Part shown: positions 1 to 12,900 of the stretch, one piece after another
Layout of the letters: every line of letters begins with the position of its first letter
How positions within the stretch are numbered: the first letter of the stretch is position 1
From: Lichenostomus cassidix
Lineage: Eukaryota; Chordata; Aves; Passeriformes; Meliphagidae
Assembly: GCA_008360975.2 (NCBI GenBank)
Contig: CM039181.1
Span: 1,782,380-1,846,379 of the forward strand
Length of the DNA stretch: 64,000 bases
Direction: 5' to 3'
Program-made: the position numbers and the translations under genes
Notes under the pieces: generated by a model
What the model was told of the DNA's origin: nothing
Database searches by the model: none
What the model saw: the letters and a program-made list of their open reading frames with translations, nothing else

Positions 1-630
1 CTGTGTTAAAACAAGAGCACAGGACACACTTGGTGCTAGCAGCAATCAGCAGGAATTTACAGCAGAGGGGAAATGCACACAAGACCAAAGATAAGGAAAT
101 CTCAGGAACCCTGTAGTGTGAAAAAGTCATTTTAAATGGTTCAGATGCTGTGGAGAAGGAGCCATCGATGCTATTTGCATCTTTAGGTGTTTCAACATGA
201 AGGTTTTGCATGTCTGTACCTGAGCTGGCTAGTTGGGATCAGCTGGAGGCTGAATATGATCACATATTCTCCTTAAATCTGTCTGCTGGTGTCCAAACAA
301 GGCTGCTGACTAATCCCACCTGTCCCTGCAGCAGGTGAGCCTGGCCTCTAGAGAGAACATCAGGGCATCTGTGGTGAGTGACACAGTGGTGCTACAGCAT
401 GAGAACAGGCAGAAAACACCTGAGCCAGGAACAGGGAGCTTTCCTCAGCTGCTCATGCACACAGCAGGAAGATGCAGTGTGGAAAGCTCAGTGTTTTCCC
501 CCTCGAATATCAAGTGGGTTCAACCCCAAGCAAACCTTGAATGCATTTCCAGTGTTTGGTCAGCGTTTTTCATTTTGGGCCAGAACTAATAAACAGCTTT
601 TAAAATGCAGAGGAAAATGTATTCTGGGGG
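1..630. other. noncoding stretch, no gene recognised
   Basis: Short frames overlap on the plus strand between about 335 and 656, but none has a recognisable domain, signal peptide or repeated codon pattern, and they read through each other in different frames as chance frames do. Composition is like the rest of the window. Intronic or intergenic DNA is the simplest reading. Confidence 0.7.
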
Positions 631-930
631 AATTACAGAATCACAGAACCATTTAGGTTGGAAAAGACCTCAGAGATTGAGTCCAATCTTCAGTCACCAC
701 CTTGTCACCCCAAATGCCACATCCAGCTGTTTCCTGAGCTCCTCCAGGGATGGTGGCTCCACACCTCCCTGGGCACTCCTTTCCAAGGTTTAACAACCTT
801 TCCCATGAAGTTATTCCTCCTGAGTGCAGCCTGAACTTTCCCTGGCAGTGTCCTCCTGTCCTGTTGCTGTTTGCTGGGAGAAGAGATCAACCCTCCCCTG
901 GCTACACCTCTTTCCAGGGGCTTGGAGAGA
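631..930 (-). mobile_element. CR1 LINE fragment, 3' end, antisense
   Basis: Read on the plus strand this starts with the inverted CR1 tail (CAGAATCACAGAACCATTTA, then GGTTGGAAAAGACCT) and continues through the words CTCCAGGGATGGTGGCTCCA, CACCTCCCTGGGCA, ATTCCTCC and CTGGCTACACCTC, in the order seen in avian CR1 3' regions. The element therefore lies on the minus strand with its 3' end at about 631. Only about 300 bases of a LINE several kilobases long remain, which is normal because CR1 copies are usually 5' truncated. No intact reading frame is left; frames crossing it (for example 605-793 and 750-1016) are by-products. Many scattered substitutions suggest a moderately old copy. Confidence 0.9.
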
Positions 931-3900
931 GAAAATTAGCAATTTCCATCAGCTTTCTTTTTGCTGCCCAGTGGAAAAGCTTTAGAGCTGTCCCAGCAAC
1001 ACAGTTAAAGACTTGAATAAATGGGAGAACTTAATTAATACACAACAAACAAAATATTGGCAAATATCTGAGGAAAGAGAGAAGTCCCACGAGTAGCTAA
1101 GTCAGTGAACTGACCACAAAAATCAATATACTAGCAGCAATTGTGTGCTTCAGGAATTGCAGACTACCTGCCAAGGCATGGTGGTCAAAGGAATTTCAAT
1201 TCTATTTATAGCCTCCTAATAAGTATTCTGTTCCATGCTGCAAGATTTCATCCCAGTAAATGTGATTCCTCTTGCATTTGTTTTTCCATACCTGTCCACT
1301 CAATGCCAAACAAGAACCACCTCTCAGGCACTGTTGTACCTAAAACATGCTGAAGGTTAAGGATTTAATAATTAAATATTTCCAGCAATTGTTAAAAAAA
1401 TGTTTGGAATTGCTGAACTATTTATCTTTGATGTTATCCATTGAAAAGAAAACTTTAATTTAATATTAGTGGGAACACTGGGTGTGTTTGTGGTGTTTCA
1501 GATCTGCCCTGCTGGATGCTCAGAGCACAACCAGAGAACAGCCTGGGTGTGCTGCAGATCGAGGCTAATCCCTGCAGGAGAGAGAAGCAGCAGAAACCTC
1601 AACTGCTTCTCTTGTGAGGCATTAAATCAGCTCAGGAAATTACCAGCAAAAGGAAGATGTTCCTGTATGCTTTGATACAATGAAATATTTTGTTTCGGAT
1701 TAACAGGACTCAAAATTAAGTATTTTGCTTTCTCTACCAAGGAAAACAAAACACTGGTAACATTTTTTTGAATGAAAATGTAAGTTTTTCAAAAGACAAA
1801 TTTTATTTCAAGTAACGTTTCTAGAAAATGTTGCAACAAATAATAACCCAAACCAAAGAAATCCTCTTTCCTTTGCAAATTGCTTGAAACTGTTGCAAAA
1901 CCTAATCCTCTCAAGAGATATCCTGTTCCTAAACTGTAAAAACAAATCACTTGTGTGATTCTCTCTAACAAAGAGTTTCTGAATTGGAAGCTGCAAGGGA
2001 AAGCATAATCAACATTTTAGTAATATATCTCAAATTTTAGGTTAAGCTGGATCAAACATATTTTATATGCTGTAAAAAAGTTCTGATGTACATTTTATAA
2101 CATCCCAGCAACCTTAGGATGTGTTCTCAACACACGATTTGAGAAGCAAATTTAAAATAGAGAGATGTTGAGATGCCCATTGCTATATTAATAGATTAGC
2201 ATCAAAACAAGTGTCCATGATGAAATATTGCTGCTGAGACATCAGAATACAAAACAAACCAGAAAGATGTCATGGAGAGAAACAGAACTTAGCAACCAAA
2301 ACCAAGTGGAAAAAATAGTCAAGGGATTTTGCAGAGAGCATGTTACCAAAAACCTTTTTAACTGTTGTGGTGATAGTTGTAATAAATAGCCAAGATATCC
2401 TGAAAGCTGCACAAGGACAGACATAGCAAGAGCTCTTTCATCTGCCTTTCCTTCTGTATCCCACTGGGAAAACTTCCATCTAATCTTTAGCTTCACAGGT
2501 CTCACCCCAAAACAAAAACTGAACAAAATAATGTATTTTCATACATATATATATATCTGTGCTACATCTGCCTTTTAGTTCTGCACCCACAATTTCTGGT
2601 ATCACAGGGGAAAAGCCTTCCATTCCTTCAGAAACAGATTCCTCTCCAAGACAGTCCTCAGAGCCATGAGAACATTCATGGGTGATTCAAGTATGCTTAG
2701 AGAATTGTTTTTCTTGGTTTAAGTTCAGCTTGGATTCCAGCTCAGTTCCCATTCTGAAGGAAGGACACTTGAACCAAAGAAAACCCCAAATAAAGCTTGT
2801 TAGGAGGAGTTGTCTCTTTAGTTCAGACATTTGGACTTCTGCATCCTCACAAAAACAACTTGTGCCAGACATTCTGGGTATAAACATTTCAAAATCAATC
2901 AAATTGGAGTTTATGACAGGAGTTGGAACAATATTTAGGTAACAGCATTACGACCAGCTTAAAGGTTGACTGTGCATTTAATTTTAGATTTAGCAGGTCC
3001 CTCAGCAAGTCTCACTTTTAGTGCTGAGGTAATAGGATCTTCCCTGCTAATTAAATGTTAATATGCAACAAAGGAGAAGCAAAGGAAAACAATTCCATTT
3101 TGGGGCTTCATATAAACAGCTCTGCTCAAAGACAAAGTGTGAGAAACCTAAAGCAAATCTCAAAGTGTTAACAAGAGAGGCGAAAGTCCCATCCCCTTGC
3201 TAGCCACATATTTTTATTTCTCTGACTCAATTTCTCTGTTATGTTGTAGAACTAAAAATATTTTTAATTTTTTTTTTTAGCTCATTGCATAGAAATATCA
3301 TGTCAATGACATAATATAAGTGTTAAATGTTAGTACAGAACTAAAACATTGGGTAAAATGGGGTATTGTTAATTACATTAATAGTTCAGTCAGTTCTCAC
3401 CTGGATTCAGGTTCACAAGTCAAGGCACTTCAAGCCACAGCACAGAACAGTTCCTTTACAAAGAATCAGTTCACAAAAACATGAGAACAGCTGGACACAG
3501 AAAGGAAAGAAAACAGAATTTGCCAAGCCCCACAGGCAGTTTTTCACCAGTGGGCAGCCAGATTAGATTCTCCAGAATTCTGTAGAAGATTAATAAGTTG
3601 AAGCTCCATGGCTGTGAGGAGATTTTATCATCACACTCATGTAGGTGAATACAAAAGGAACTGAGACATGACTTTAAGATGTGTACTTAAGTATTCAGAA
3701 TAATCCTTGACATCTACTTCATCCGAAACTGTTCAGATATTTCAAGATGATGAATTGAGCCATCACACCTTTGAGACATCTGAGATCATTATTGGTTTTA
3801 GAACTGTCAATGAATATGAAGTTAATGGATTCAGGTGAAGAAGCCATGGCTGTGTTGAACTCAGTATTTCTGCCACCAAATTCAATCAAAGCCAGGATTT

Positions 3901-6660
3901 CACTCAGTGCTGGGAGGCTGGAAGAGATTTTACAATTCAACAGAGAAACCCAAAAAAGAAAGGCTGGAGTTGACATGTTCACTTGAGAAAATATGAAATG
4001 AGGCAACCATGACGTGGTGGAGGGATGAGAAGATTCCTTGGAAAACTAAACATCCTCATTTTGGGGCACAAGTCATTCACATTGCCAACGTGCAAGGAAA
4101 TCCTGTCTCAGAATGTGAGAGGTGACCTTAAAAATAAATGCAGAAAAATGTTTGTATGAAGTTGCTTAGGATTCTGTTTGGAGATTAGCAATTTTCCCAG
4201 GATGGGGTCAGCTTTCAGCAACTTCTTCCACACAAACACATGTTGCTATCAACATAAACATGCTAAGCTTCTTCAGTTAGAAATTACACATTTCCTTTTT
4301 ATTATAGTGACTAACATTCTTAGCCTATAAAAAATAAAATCAAATAAAGAAGTAACTCACTCCAGTTGCAATGTGTATTGTGGAATTTTCTGACATATAT
4401 TACATTTCAGAAATAAATCAAAATAGGAGGCTACACGTGCCCTTTATTATTCCTAGCTTGCTTTCTTAAAGAAATGTTAAAACCTCATGCAGCCTTTCAG
4501 ATTTATGCTCTATGAGCTGTGAAAGCTCCAGTATTCTCTGGAAGAATAACAAAATGTCAGTTGATCAGTCATCTAACAATTTTTGAATCTGAAGCCACAT
4601 TATAAGATATTTCCCATTATTTAACCTTACTGAAAAGAGGATCCTTTACTTGTTAAATTCTGAGATTATCTGCAAACAATCCACTTTATTTTATTAACTT
4701 TGATAATTCAGTGACCTCATCCCTGTTTTAAATTAGGGTTTTCAATTAGTTGTGGGTTTCCAGAACTGCTCCTGCACTCCTTAAGAAAACCCAAAACCTG
4801 TGCAGCATGAAACAATTATACCATCTCAGGAAATGAGAATAAGACAATAGCTTTCTCTCGGTGTTTTAAAACATTTATCAGGATTAAAAGGATTTGCATT
4901 TGTTGCTCTCCTTAAACATCACGAGACCACAAGAGCTCATTTCCCCACTGAGATCCTACATGCAGCAAGGGAACCAGACTGGGACAGCAGCAGATTTGAC
5001 TACATAACAAACCAAGCCACTGCAAAAACATATTTATCCTAAAAATGTCAGAGGAAAAACTGAGAATGTTGCTAAGTCTCACAGTCCAAAGATGACTGTT
5101 GAATAATGACACAAATTCCACTTATAGAACATATGGCAATAACTAATTCATGGGCAGATCAAAAAAAAAAAAAAATCAACCCAGAAGATATATTCAAAAC
5201 AATGCTATCAGCAAATATATTCAAATAAAACTATATAATATTCTCTCTCATTTCTCTACCTAGACAGTCACTGATAGTCACATCACAAGGTAACTCTATG
5301 TGACAATAATCAGAAACTTCAGATGACTTCCAGAACACTTCAGTCATTTCAAAACCAAAGTGTCCAGGGCAGTATTACATTTTACCTCCCCTCTCAACCA
5401 CCACCAAGACATCCTGTATCTGCAATAATTCACATTTTTTCACTATCCTACATTATCAGGGTACAGTATCTCCATGGTCAAGCCCAGTATAAACAACATG
5501 GGGGAGAAGGAGGCATGGGGTGGGGGAGAAAAAGCAGAAGCACATCAGCAAAAAGTCAGTTTCTAATCAGAAAAGCAGAGCTCAAAGGGTATATAATCTC
5601 CCTGCCTGAGCTGTCATGAATAGGCCTCTAAAATCTCTGTGATAAGATTATGTTTTCTAACAAAAAGAAAAAAATCCTTTAGATACACTTTGCAGATGAA
5701 AGCGAAGAAATTCTTCTCTAAGTATTGATAATATTTTAAAAATACTTTGCAATGAGAGGCATTCAATGTTCTTTTCAAATGAATTCTCACCCTTTTACGG
5801 AAGAAACTGAAATAAAAGATTGGCAGGACGGAAAAAGATTAGGATGGGAAGGAGAAAATCTGCAAGTCGTCACTGCACAAGTGACTCACAGATTATACTT
5901 CCATCTTTTGACTCTCTTCCATAAAATGTGGCAGAAGAAACATTGCAAAGCACAAGAGCAGAGGGCTGAGCATGTCAGCCAGCTGCAGTTAAATGAGGGG
6001 TCAGCAGTGTTTCCAGGCTGACATGCCAAAGTGCCATTTCCTCTCCCAAACTGGAGGTTAAGTGGGTCAGAAGAAACTCCACAGTCACTGGAAGATGCGA
6101 AGGAGGGAGTGGAGAAGAGAGCAGAGAAAAACTTAGGAATGAGACACCCAAGGAAAGGGTGCAGGGTGGTGGAGAGGACAGGAGATTTGTCTACAAAGCA
6201 ACTTCTCCAGGCCTTAATGAGGGCAGTTGGTGCAGAATGGAGAAAAAGAAGGCAGGTGGAGGTGGGTTATTCACCTGTCAGACACCAGGAGGTGGCACCT
6301 GGGGCAACAACAGCAAATTATTGACTCAGTGAGTTTTCAGCAGAGCAGAGAAGGTACAAAGTGGAAAGGGGAGGGACAGATGAAGTCACAGGGAAGTTGT
6401 TTAATGAGAGGCAGGAAAGAAGAGAGCCAGCAGAGGTCAGAGGAGGAGGAGGCAGCATGAAGGCAAGATGGATGGTTAACATCTTCCTGTCTGAATTGTG
6501 ACTGCCTGGCTCAGTGCACGCACAGGCAGCAGGGCTGGGCCGCTTGATTTCTTTCAAGCCACATCATAAATCAAGTAGTAATCCCCACTACTATCTCTCT
6601 GAATTAGCATTCCCTCAGGGCATCTAAATTTCTTCTGCATATTGAAGTAATTTTGCTCAC
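931..6660. other. noncoding stretch, no gene recognised
   Basis: I see nothing gene-like here. Low-complexity patches are a short AT dinucleotide run near 2544-2556, an 11-T run at 3268-3278 and a 15-A run at 5161-5175. A purine-rich stretch at about 6090-6470 (many GGAGG, GAGAAG and GGAAAG words) keeps two overlapping frames open (6031-6324 and 6227-6460), but the predicted residues are low-complexity K/E/R/Q with no family resemblance. The remainder looks like ordinary intronic or intergenic vertebrate DNA. Confidence 0.65.
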
Positions 6661-6745
6661 TGCTTGCTGTCCAATGAGTTAGTGGCTGGAGCCTTTTGGA
6701 GCTGTCAGTGTTCTGACAGCGCATGAGCATTTAATGCTCTCCTTA
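6661..6745. promoter_or_regulatory. paired palindromes with TGACAG cores, possible enhancer element
   Basis: Two inverted repeats lie 4 bases apart. The first, GCTGTCAGTGTTCTGACAGC at 6701-6720, has perfect 8-base arms and a 4-base loop, and presents TGACAG on both strands; TGACAG is the core bound by MEIS, PREP and TGIF homeodomain proteins. The second, GAGCATTTAATGCTC at 6725-6739, has perfect 7-base arms around one T and contains a TTAAT core. A CCAAT word lies just upstream at about 6671. That these sites are bound is inference. Single palindromes of this size are expected by chance in 64 kb; the pairing is the unusual part. Confidence 0.3.
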
Positions 6746-9700
6746 CCCTGGAGGTTCACCTTCCCAGGAACCTGCAGCACAGGGACCAAGGACTCATCAG
6801 GACAAGAAGGGAAAAAAAGGGACAAAAAATCCAGGTAGAAGGGATGTTCCAGTTTGCTGTGTTCCAGCCTGGAAGAGCCACTTCCCACTCTGTCCACAGA
6901 GACCCAAAACTGCATCTTCTGTGAGAATTTTGCTTGGAGCTTTAAGTCAAGTCTCACCAAACTCACTTAGCATTAGGCTGGTCAGTAACAATGGGGAAAA
7001 TAAGAAAGTTTGTGTGCCTTTGAAGAATGAAATCTATGTTTCTATTCCTGGTGAGAGAAGTGAAGACAGCAAACATATCTAGTTAGTTCTTGGGGAAGGG
7101 AATGAAAGCATGTTTGGATCTCAAAGAATGAAACCTCCAGAGTCCACAGTCGAGGCTCAGCAGAAAGAATCCACCTTGGCTCTGCAAGGGATTTGTAAGT
7201 GGATTCCTGCAGAGTAGAACTAGGCAGGCAGAAAGAGAAATTACATGTCTCTATCCTCTGTATCCTGGCAAGAAGCAGCTGATGTTGCACATCACAGAAG
7301 TGCTTTTTAGAAATGATGATTCCAGGTGGTTTGTGCATGACACCCCTCCCTGGGGAGTAAATCACCAGGGATTTGGGGCAATTAGCTGTGCCTCCACCCT
7401 CTGGCCAGGGAGAGATTACTCATTTGAGGTGACAGACCTGGATTTTAAATTGGTGTTTGTTCACATTTCTCTTGCATGGGAAATTTGCTGAAGGTTTATG
7501 ATAGAATTTTCAAACAGCTGATTCAAAAGGCTTTCCTGAGAAGACAACAGCCTACAACCGCTGATTTTTCTGAAATCAAATTGCAAATTCTTCCTTGTAA
7601 TGAGGATTCCTCACAAGCAAAGTTCCCAACCAACAGAAAACTGTCCTATTTGTGTGCAGGGCTCTGACCCCTCTTCATTTCTTTCGTATAGTTAGCCAAG
7701 CTTCAATATTGCAATGACCTAATTTCAGGCAGTTTTATTTGAAAATTCTGGAAAGTATGACTTACCTGAACTCACTGAGCAATTAGTTAGGATACCAATT
7801 TCTACGTTTCCCACACTTCTTGCCCTGGAATACCTTCCTCCCTACAGAGCAAAATACATTTTCCCATCTGTTCCTTCACCTCTCAGGTGGAAGCTATCCA
7901 CCACTGATAAACAGCATATCAAAACTGCCACAGAAAAATATTCTGCCATTTTGTTTTGGAGGCTCAAGTCAATGTAACAGCATAAGCCACTTATCCTTTA
8001 ATCTTCTTTTCATAGTAGCAGAACACTCAGAAAGACATTATCCTGAATTTCCTTTGGCAGGCTCAGGAGCAGCAGGCTGCCTTTTCTGCTGGCTCTGGCT
8101 GTACTTACAGCAAGGACAAGGTGGAGCAGCTGTGCTTCACTCCAGAATGACCTTCCTGAGCAGGACTAGCAGCAATTACCTGTCAGCACTGCAAGCTCTC
8201 TCACCAGGAAAGCATGTTAGCATTCTGTGTGGCATTCAGTTTTGTTCCACACTGGCAGCTAGTATCTGTTCTTCGCCTGCAGAGCTGGGAGAATAGAAGA
8301 CTATTGTCCTGTGACAATATTTCCCCATTTTGATGCTGTGGCACACCTTGTTTTCAGCCATCTAGAACACAGTACAACATCCCAGCATTTTGAGGGAGAA
8401 AGCAGAACGAGAAGAATGGTTGGTGATAGTTTTATAACACCACTGAAAACCTGTGGGTTCAAAACCCACTTTCTTTTACCACAACTACAGGAGAAATGTT
8501 TCTAACACAACAGAACAGGATCAGTAGGTCAGAGCAGTTGATACTCAAGCCTCTACATCTCCCCCCTATGAAGTTCTGCTGTAAATTCAGATGCAATTTG
8601 ATCTGTTTTCCTGGATCAAAGCATCCCCACCATGTATGTGATGTAAAGTGCTCGAGCAGGTTGATCCCTGGGTCAGACCTCCATGCTCCCTTTAGCATTT
8701 TAAATCCTCTGGACACATAGGCAGATCTGAGCAGAATATTTAACATGAACCAAAACCACACATGAGAAATGCAGCAGGAGGTGGGAAGTGAGGACAATCA
8801 GAGGATTTGTTTCCAAACTGCACTGCTCCTCTGTACCAAAATGCTGACAGAAAGCCACCTTTCATTTTGGCTGGAATGGGATGATTAAAAAGAAAGAAGT
8901 AACATTGGAATAAACACTTCAATAATGGGGGTGAGCCTCGAACAGATGTGGAACACAGAAAGGCACAGAGCTGTGAAATAGGGACTAGGCTGAGCACTGG
9001 GAGGACTGCAGGGATGGAGGTTTTGGGTCACTTCTTGTCTGTCACAGTGAACACACTGAACTCAGACTTTTTTTTGGTCACGTTTTTTCATCTGAAAAAT
9101 TACTACCTGAGGAGATGCATACAAAGTTTTACAAATATTTATCCTGCATCATTTTATGATCAGCCAAGAGAAACTTCTACAATCTGAAAGCCTACCCAGC
9201 TGTTATAACCCCCTGAATATGATAATGGGAATATTATTTTCCTATTTCTGGTGTGCAGAAATTTTCAGTCCTGTTGGTTTTCCAAATTGTTTTTTTCCAG
9301 TCCAACAAAGCCATGATATTTGCTAAGGGCATTCAACCCTGATGGGCTAAGATAGTTTGGTATGTGAGAGCTAAATTATTTGGCTTAGTTTTGGAAGTGA
9401 TTTGTGGTCCTGGGAACTCCTAACTGCCAAAATATTTTAAAAGAGATATCTGTACAAAAAAGAATATCTATCAAAAATATTCTTGTTTTAAAAAAAATAT
9501 TCGTGTTTGAAAAAGTCTTTTTACATTTAGAGATATTCAATTATTTCTTTTTAGAAATAACTACAGCAAAACAGTGAACAGGCAATTGTTTAAAAATGAG
9601 GTCAAGTTGGACCTTTATTTGTATATTAAAATGTTAGTCAGGACTCCTGTTATCAGATTTTATGAATGGACCAAAGCTTATGTAAATGGTATTTTCATAC

Positions 9701-9940
9701 TCTCCAAAGATTGTCAGTGATTCTGCAGGATGGGGAAAATGTAATTCAGTTGATACAGTGCTTAACACAGCCTTTCATAGACTCAAACAATTCAACAGAA
9801 AATGAGACCATTTAAAAAATCTTTGAAAATCAACTCACACACAGTAATGTCATTAAAGAGGCTACTGGAGGTGCTGATGCAAGTTTCCTTTTAAATGTGG
9901 TGATGAGATGAATTCCACGTGTGAAAGCCCAGCACAAAGC
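6746..9940. other. noncoding stretch with the longest chance reading frame
   Basis: This holds the longest plus-strand frame of the window, 158 codons at 7820-8296. The predicted protein is rich in Ser, Leu and Cys, has no domain I recognise, no clear signal or membrane pattern and no strong Kozak context, and its length is within what 64 kb of random sequence yields over six frames. I do not call it a gene. No repeat family was recognised here either. Confidence 0.6.
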
Positions 9941-9947
9941 TTGAACC

Positions 9948-9993
9948 CTAATATATTAATATTTATTAGTATATATAATATTATTAATATTTA
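9948..9993. repeat. A+T-rich low-complexity tract
   Basis: Almost pure A/T sequence built of ATATTAAT and TATATAAT words, partly self-complementary. Such tracts are common in introns. Nothing suggests a transposon boundary or replication origin. Confidence 0.7.
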
Positions 9994-12900
9994 GCTCTGA
10001 GTGTTGTAAGTGGCCTCAGGTTGGCTGTGAACACTTGCTGAGGAGATCCTCTAAGTCAGAATTCCACTTGTGTTTGACTCATCAAATAACCAGCAAAAGC
10101 CTGAAAGCAACATTTTTAAAAAGGGCTTAACTTCTCAGCTTTGCCTCTCCTCAACACAACCCATCTGAGTCACCCTGTTTATAGAGCACAACCAAATCAC
10201 TGAGCAAAGGACAATATGGAAAACAGAACAGCTTGAAAACCCTTATTAAAGTAACACTAAATGGAAATTTGCACTTAACACTGAAACATGACCTTCCAAG
10301 AGGGAGAAAAGAGTGAAACAGCAGAGCACCAGCTGTGAAAGAATAAGCTTTGTTTTGATTCCAGATGAGGTTTTCGTATTCTAAGTTGTCTCGTCTACAC
10401 CAAATGCACCAAGAGCTTCAAGATCTCCAGATATTAAAACATCTACTTGCCAAAATTTTGTCTATAGAGTGAAATATGAGATTTAATAACAATTTAAGGC
10501 AGACAAAGTCATTCAAATGCACAACCAGGGAGGACACTGAAAAGAGAAGTGTGGAACAAAACATGCAAATATACAAGGAAGAAAGCTTAATCCAAACCCA
10601 TAGTTCTGATTCAAATGGATTCAGATCCATAGTTCAAATTCCTGTATTTTGAAGCAGAAGATGCAAAGACAGGTATTTCATGCAGACATGAGTAAAACTA
10701 AAAGGAACTACACAACTCCTAACACCATTAAAAAAAAATCAGTACATTTAAAAGAAACCATTTCTGCAGTGAAATGTATTTTTTCTTACTCTTGAGAAAT
10801 TAATTCATCACATGGGGAAGCCAAAGGACAAGTTAGTTGGATAACTTTATCAATAACATCTAGAACAATGCAAGCTATTGCTGGTGTCCAAAACACTCTT
10901 CTGTGGGAACAGAAGTCTCAATGCTCACCCCAAAAGATCCCTGCATGCCTTGAATGCTGGTGGGCTTTTTGGGTTTTGTTTTTTATGCTCTTCTGATGCC
11001 ACAAATGATCAGCATTCCCAGGTAAAGGTATTAGACTGGAAGAACCAAAAAACATACCCTCCCTATGTTCTTCAGAAATTGCTCTTTTTTTATTTTCCAG
11101 ATGTCTAAGAAAGATGAGATTCAAAGCAGTGTGACAAACAGACAACAAATTCCAGATGTGGGGAACACACAGTGTAGTAAGGATTCTAATAATGTCAAAG
11201 ACAATTTGTGCTATTTTCAGACATGTATTTGGTATATTTTTTATTCTGGTCCCTGTTTGGGATGTTTATCTGACAGAGCACCAGGTGCACATTAACTATG
11301 GATAAAGTCCTTCCAAGCTATTCTGCTAAAGCAGCAGCTTGTTTCAGCTTTCATTTCACTGCTTTTATTGCCACTGGTGGCCAGAGGAGTAAAAGGCAGT
11401 GAAATGGCACAAGTCATTGCTTAGGAGGCTCCTGGACATTTGAAATTCTGCAGGGCTTGGAAGGACACTCATGGAAGGACAAAGGCTGTTTACAAGTTGC
11501 TGGGATCACAAATTCCCACTGAGATTCCAATTTCCAACACTGTTAACAGACAAACCCTGGGGTTTTTTTCAGAAAGGAGCTTAAATTGCCAGGTCAAACA
11601 GGTGCCAGAGCAGAAGCTGGGCCAAAAAAATATAAGCTTGCCACAAAAATGTCCTCATGTCCTAACTCTCCCAAAGGAGTGCTTGTTAGTCTGGGTGAGC
11701 ACATACCTTCTGAGAGCAGAGTGAACAGAAATGGTTATTTTTGGACTCCTGCAAGGGCTCCATATCCCTTCCTATTTCTCTGTGTCCTGACCAAACATTT
11801 GCCTTTCTCCTAAGAGAAACAGTGGAACTTTCTTACCGAACTAAAAATGTATTTGAAATTTCTTAGCTGCTTTCCCAGTTTGGAGAAACAAAACCAGCTA
11901 TAGAGCCTGTGATGTTGGCAGAAGGTATTGTCCATCCTCCCTCCACATCAATTCTACATCGTGTTTAGACACACCTGAACTTTTCTAATATCATATGACA
12001 CTTCCTTCCATCTTCTGACCAGGAGAGCTAGGCAATGTAAATTCCATTTCATGGAAGCTTCTCCTATTTCTTCTTTTTTTTTTTCCAAGTCTCTGATCAG
12101 ACCAGAGCAGAGCCCCTTCCTGCAGTAACTCTGGTGATTACAGTGATCACAGGCAGGTGGGACCAGGTTTAGGTACAGAGATGGAACATGAATATGGCAT
12201 TTCCCCTTTCTTCCATCTGGAAGCTCCCCAAGAAGCTTTTTCCAACACAGATTAAATTAAGATGGACAAAATTAAAATTTATGTCAAGGGAACTTATTGC
12301 TCCAGTATTCCCTGTCAAGTTCTGGTTTCAGCAGCTGGGAGAGCTGAGCTCCTGCCTGGAGAGGTGGATGAAGGCATGGTCAGTACAAAGCTGTTTGCTC
12401 CACTGCTTCAGTACCCTGAGCACTTCTTGGAAATCACTGGGAGCTCATTTTAATTAATTAATTCCTATTGCATTTAATTACATTATTACATGTATTATTA
12501 TTGTTCCATGTGTGTAAAATAAAACCTTTAGAGCTGCTCAGGTTACCCAGCCCAAGGAACTATTTTATCACTCATTGGGAGGGACATGCTTTAGATTCTG
12601 GAACAATCCACAGCTGCAGAACCCTAAACATCCCAAAAGAGGGGGCAGCCAGGCATGGACACTTGACACATAAGATAAAATAGACAAATTCCAGAGCATT
12701 TTATCCTTTGGCAGCAGAATAATAGTTTTGCAGCATAACATAAGAGGATAAGAGTCCGAGAGCTGCGTTAGCTACCCAACAAGAAAATTGCTTATAATGC
12801 CATTGTCTTTAATTGGCTCTTAATGTGCATTTTATACCCTGCTCTCTGTTGAATGGAACCCAAATTTTTTATGGGTGTGCAATGGCCCTTCCACTTCCAT

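Noticed and set aside
7820..8296. Longest frame, 158 codons, plus strand
   Set aside because: No known domain, no targeting or membrane pattern, no Kozak or splice support, and the length is within chance for six frames of 64 kb.
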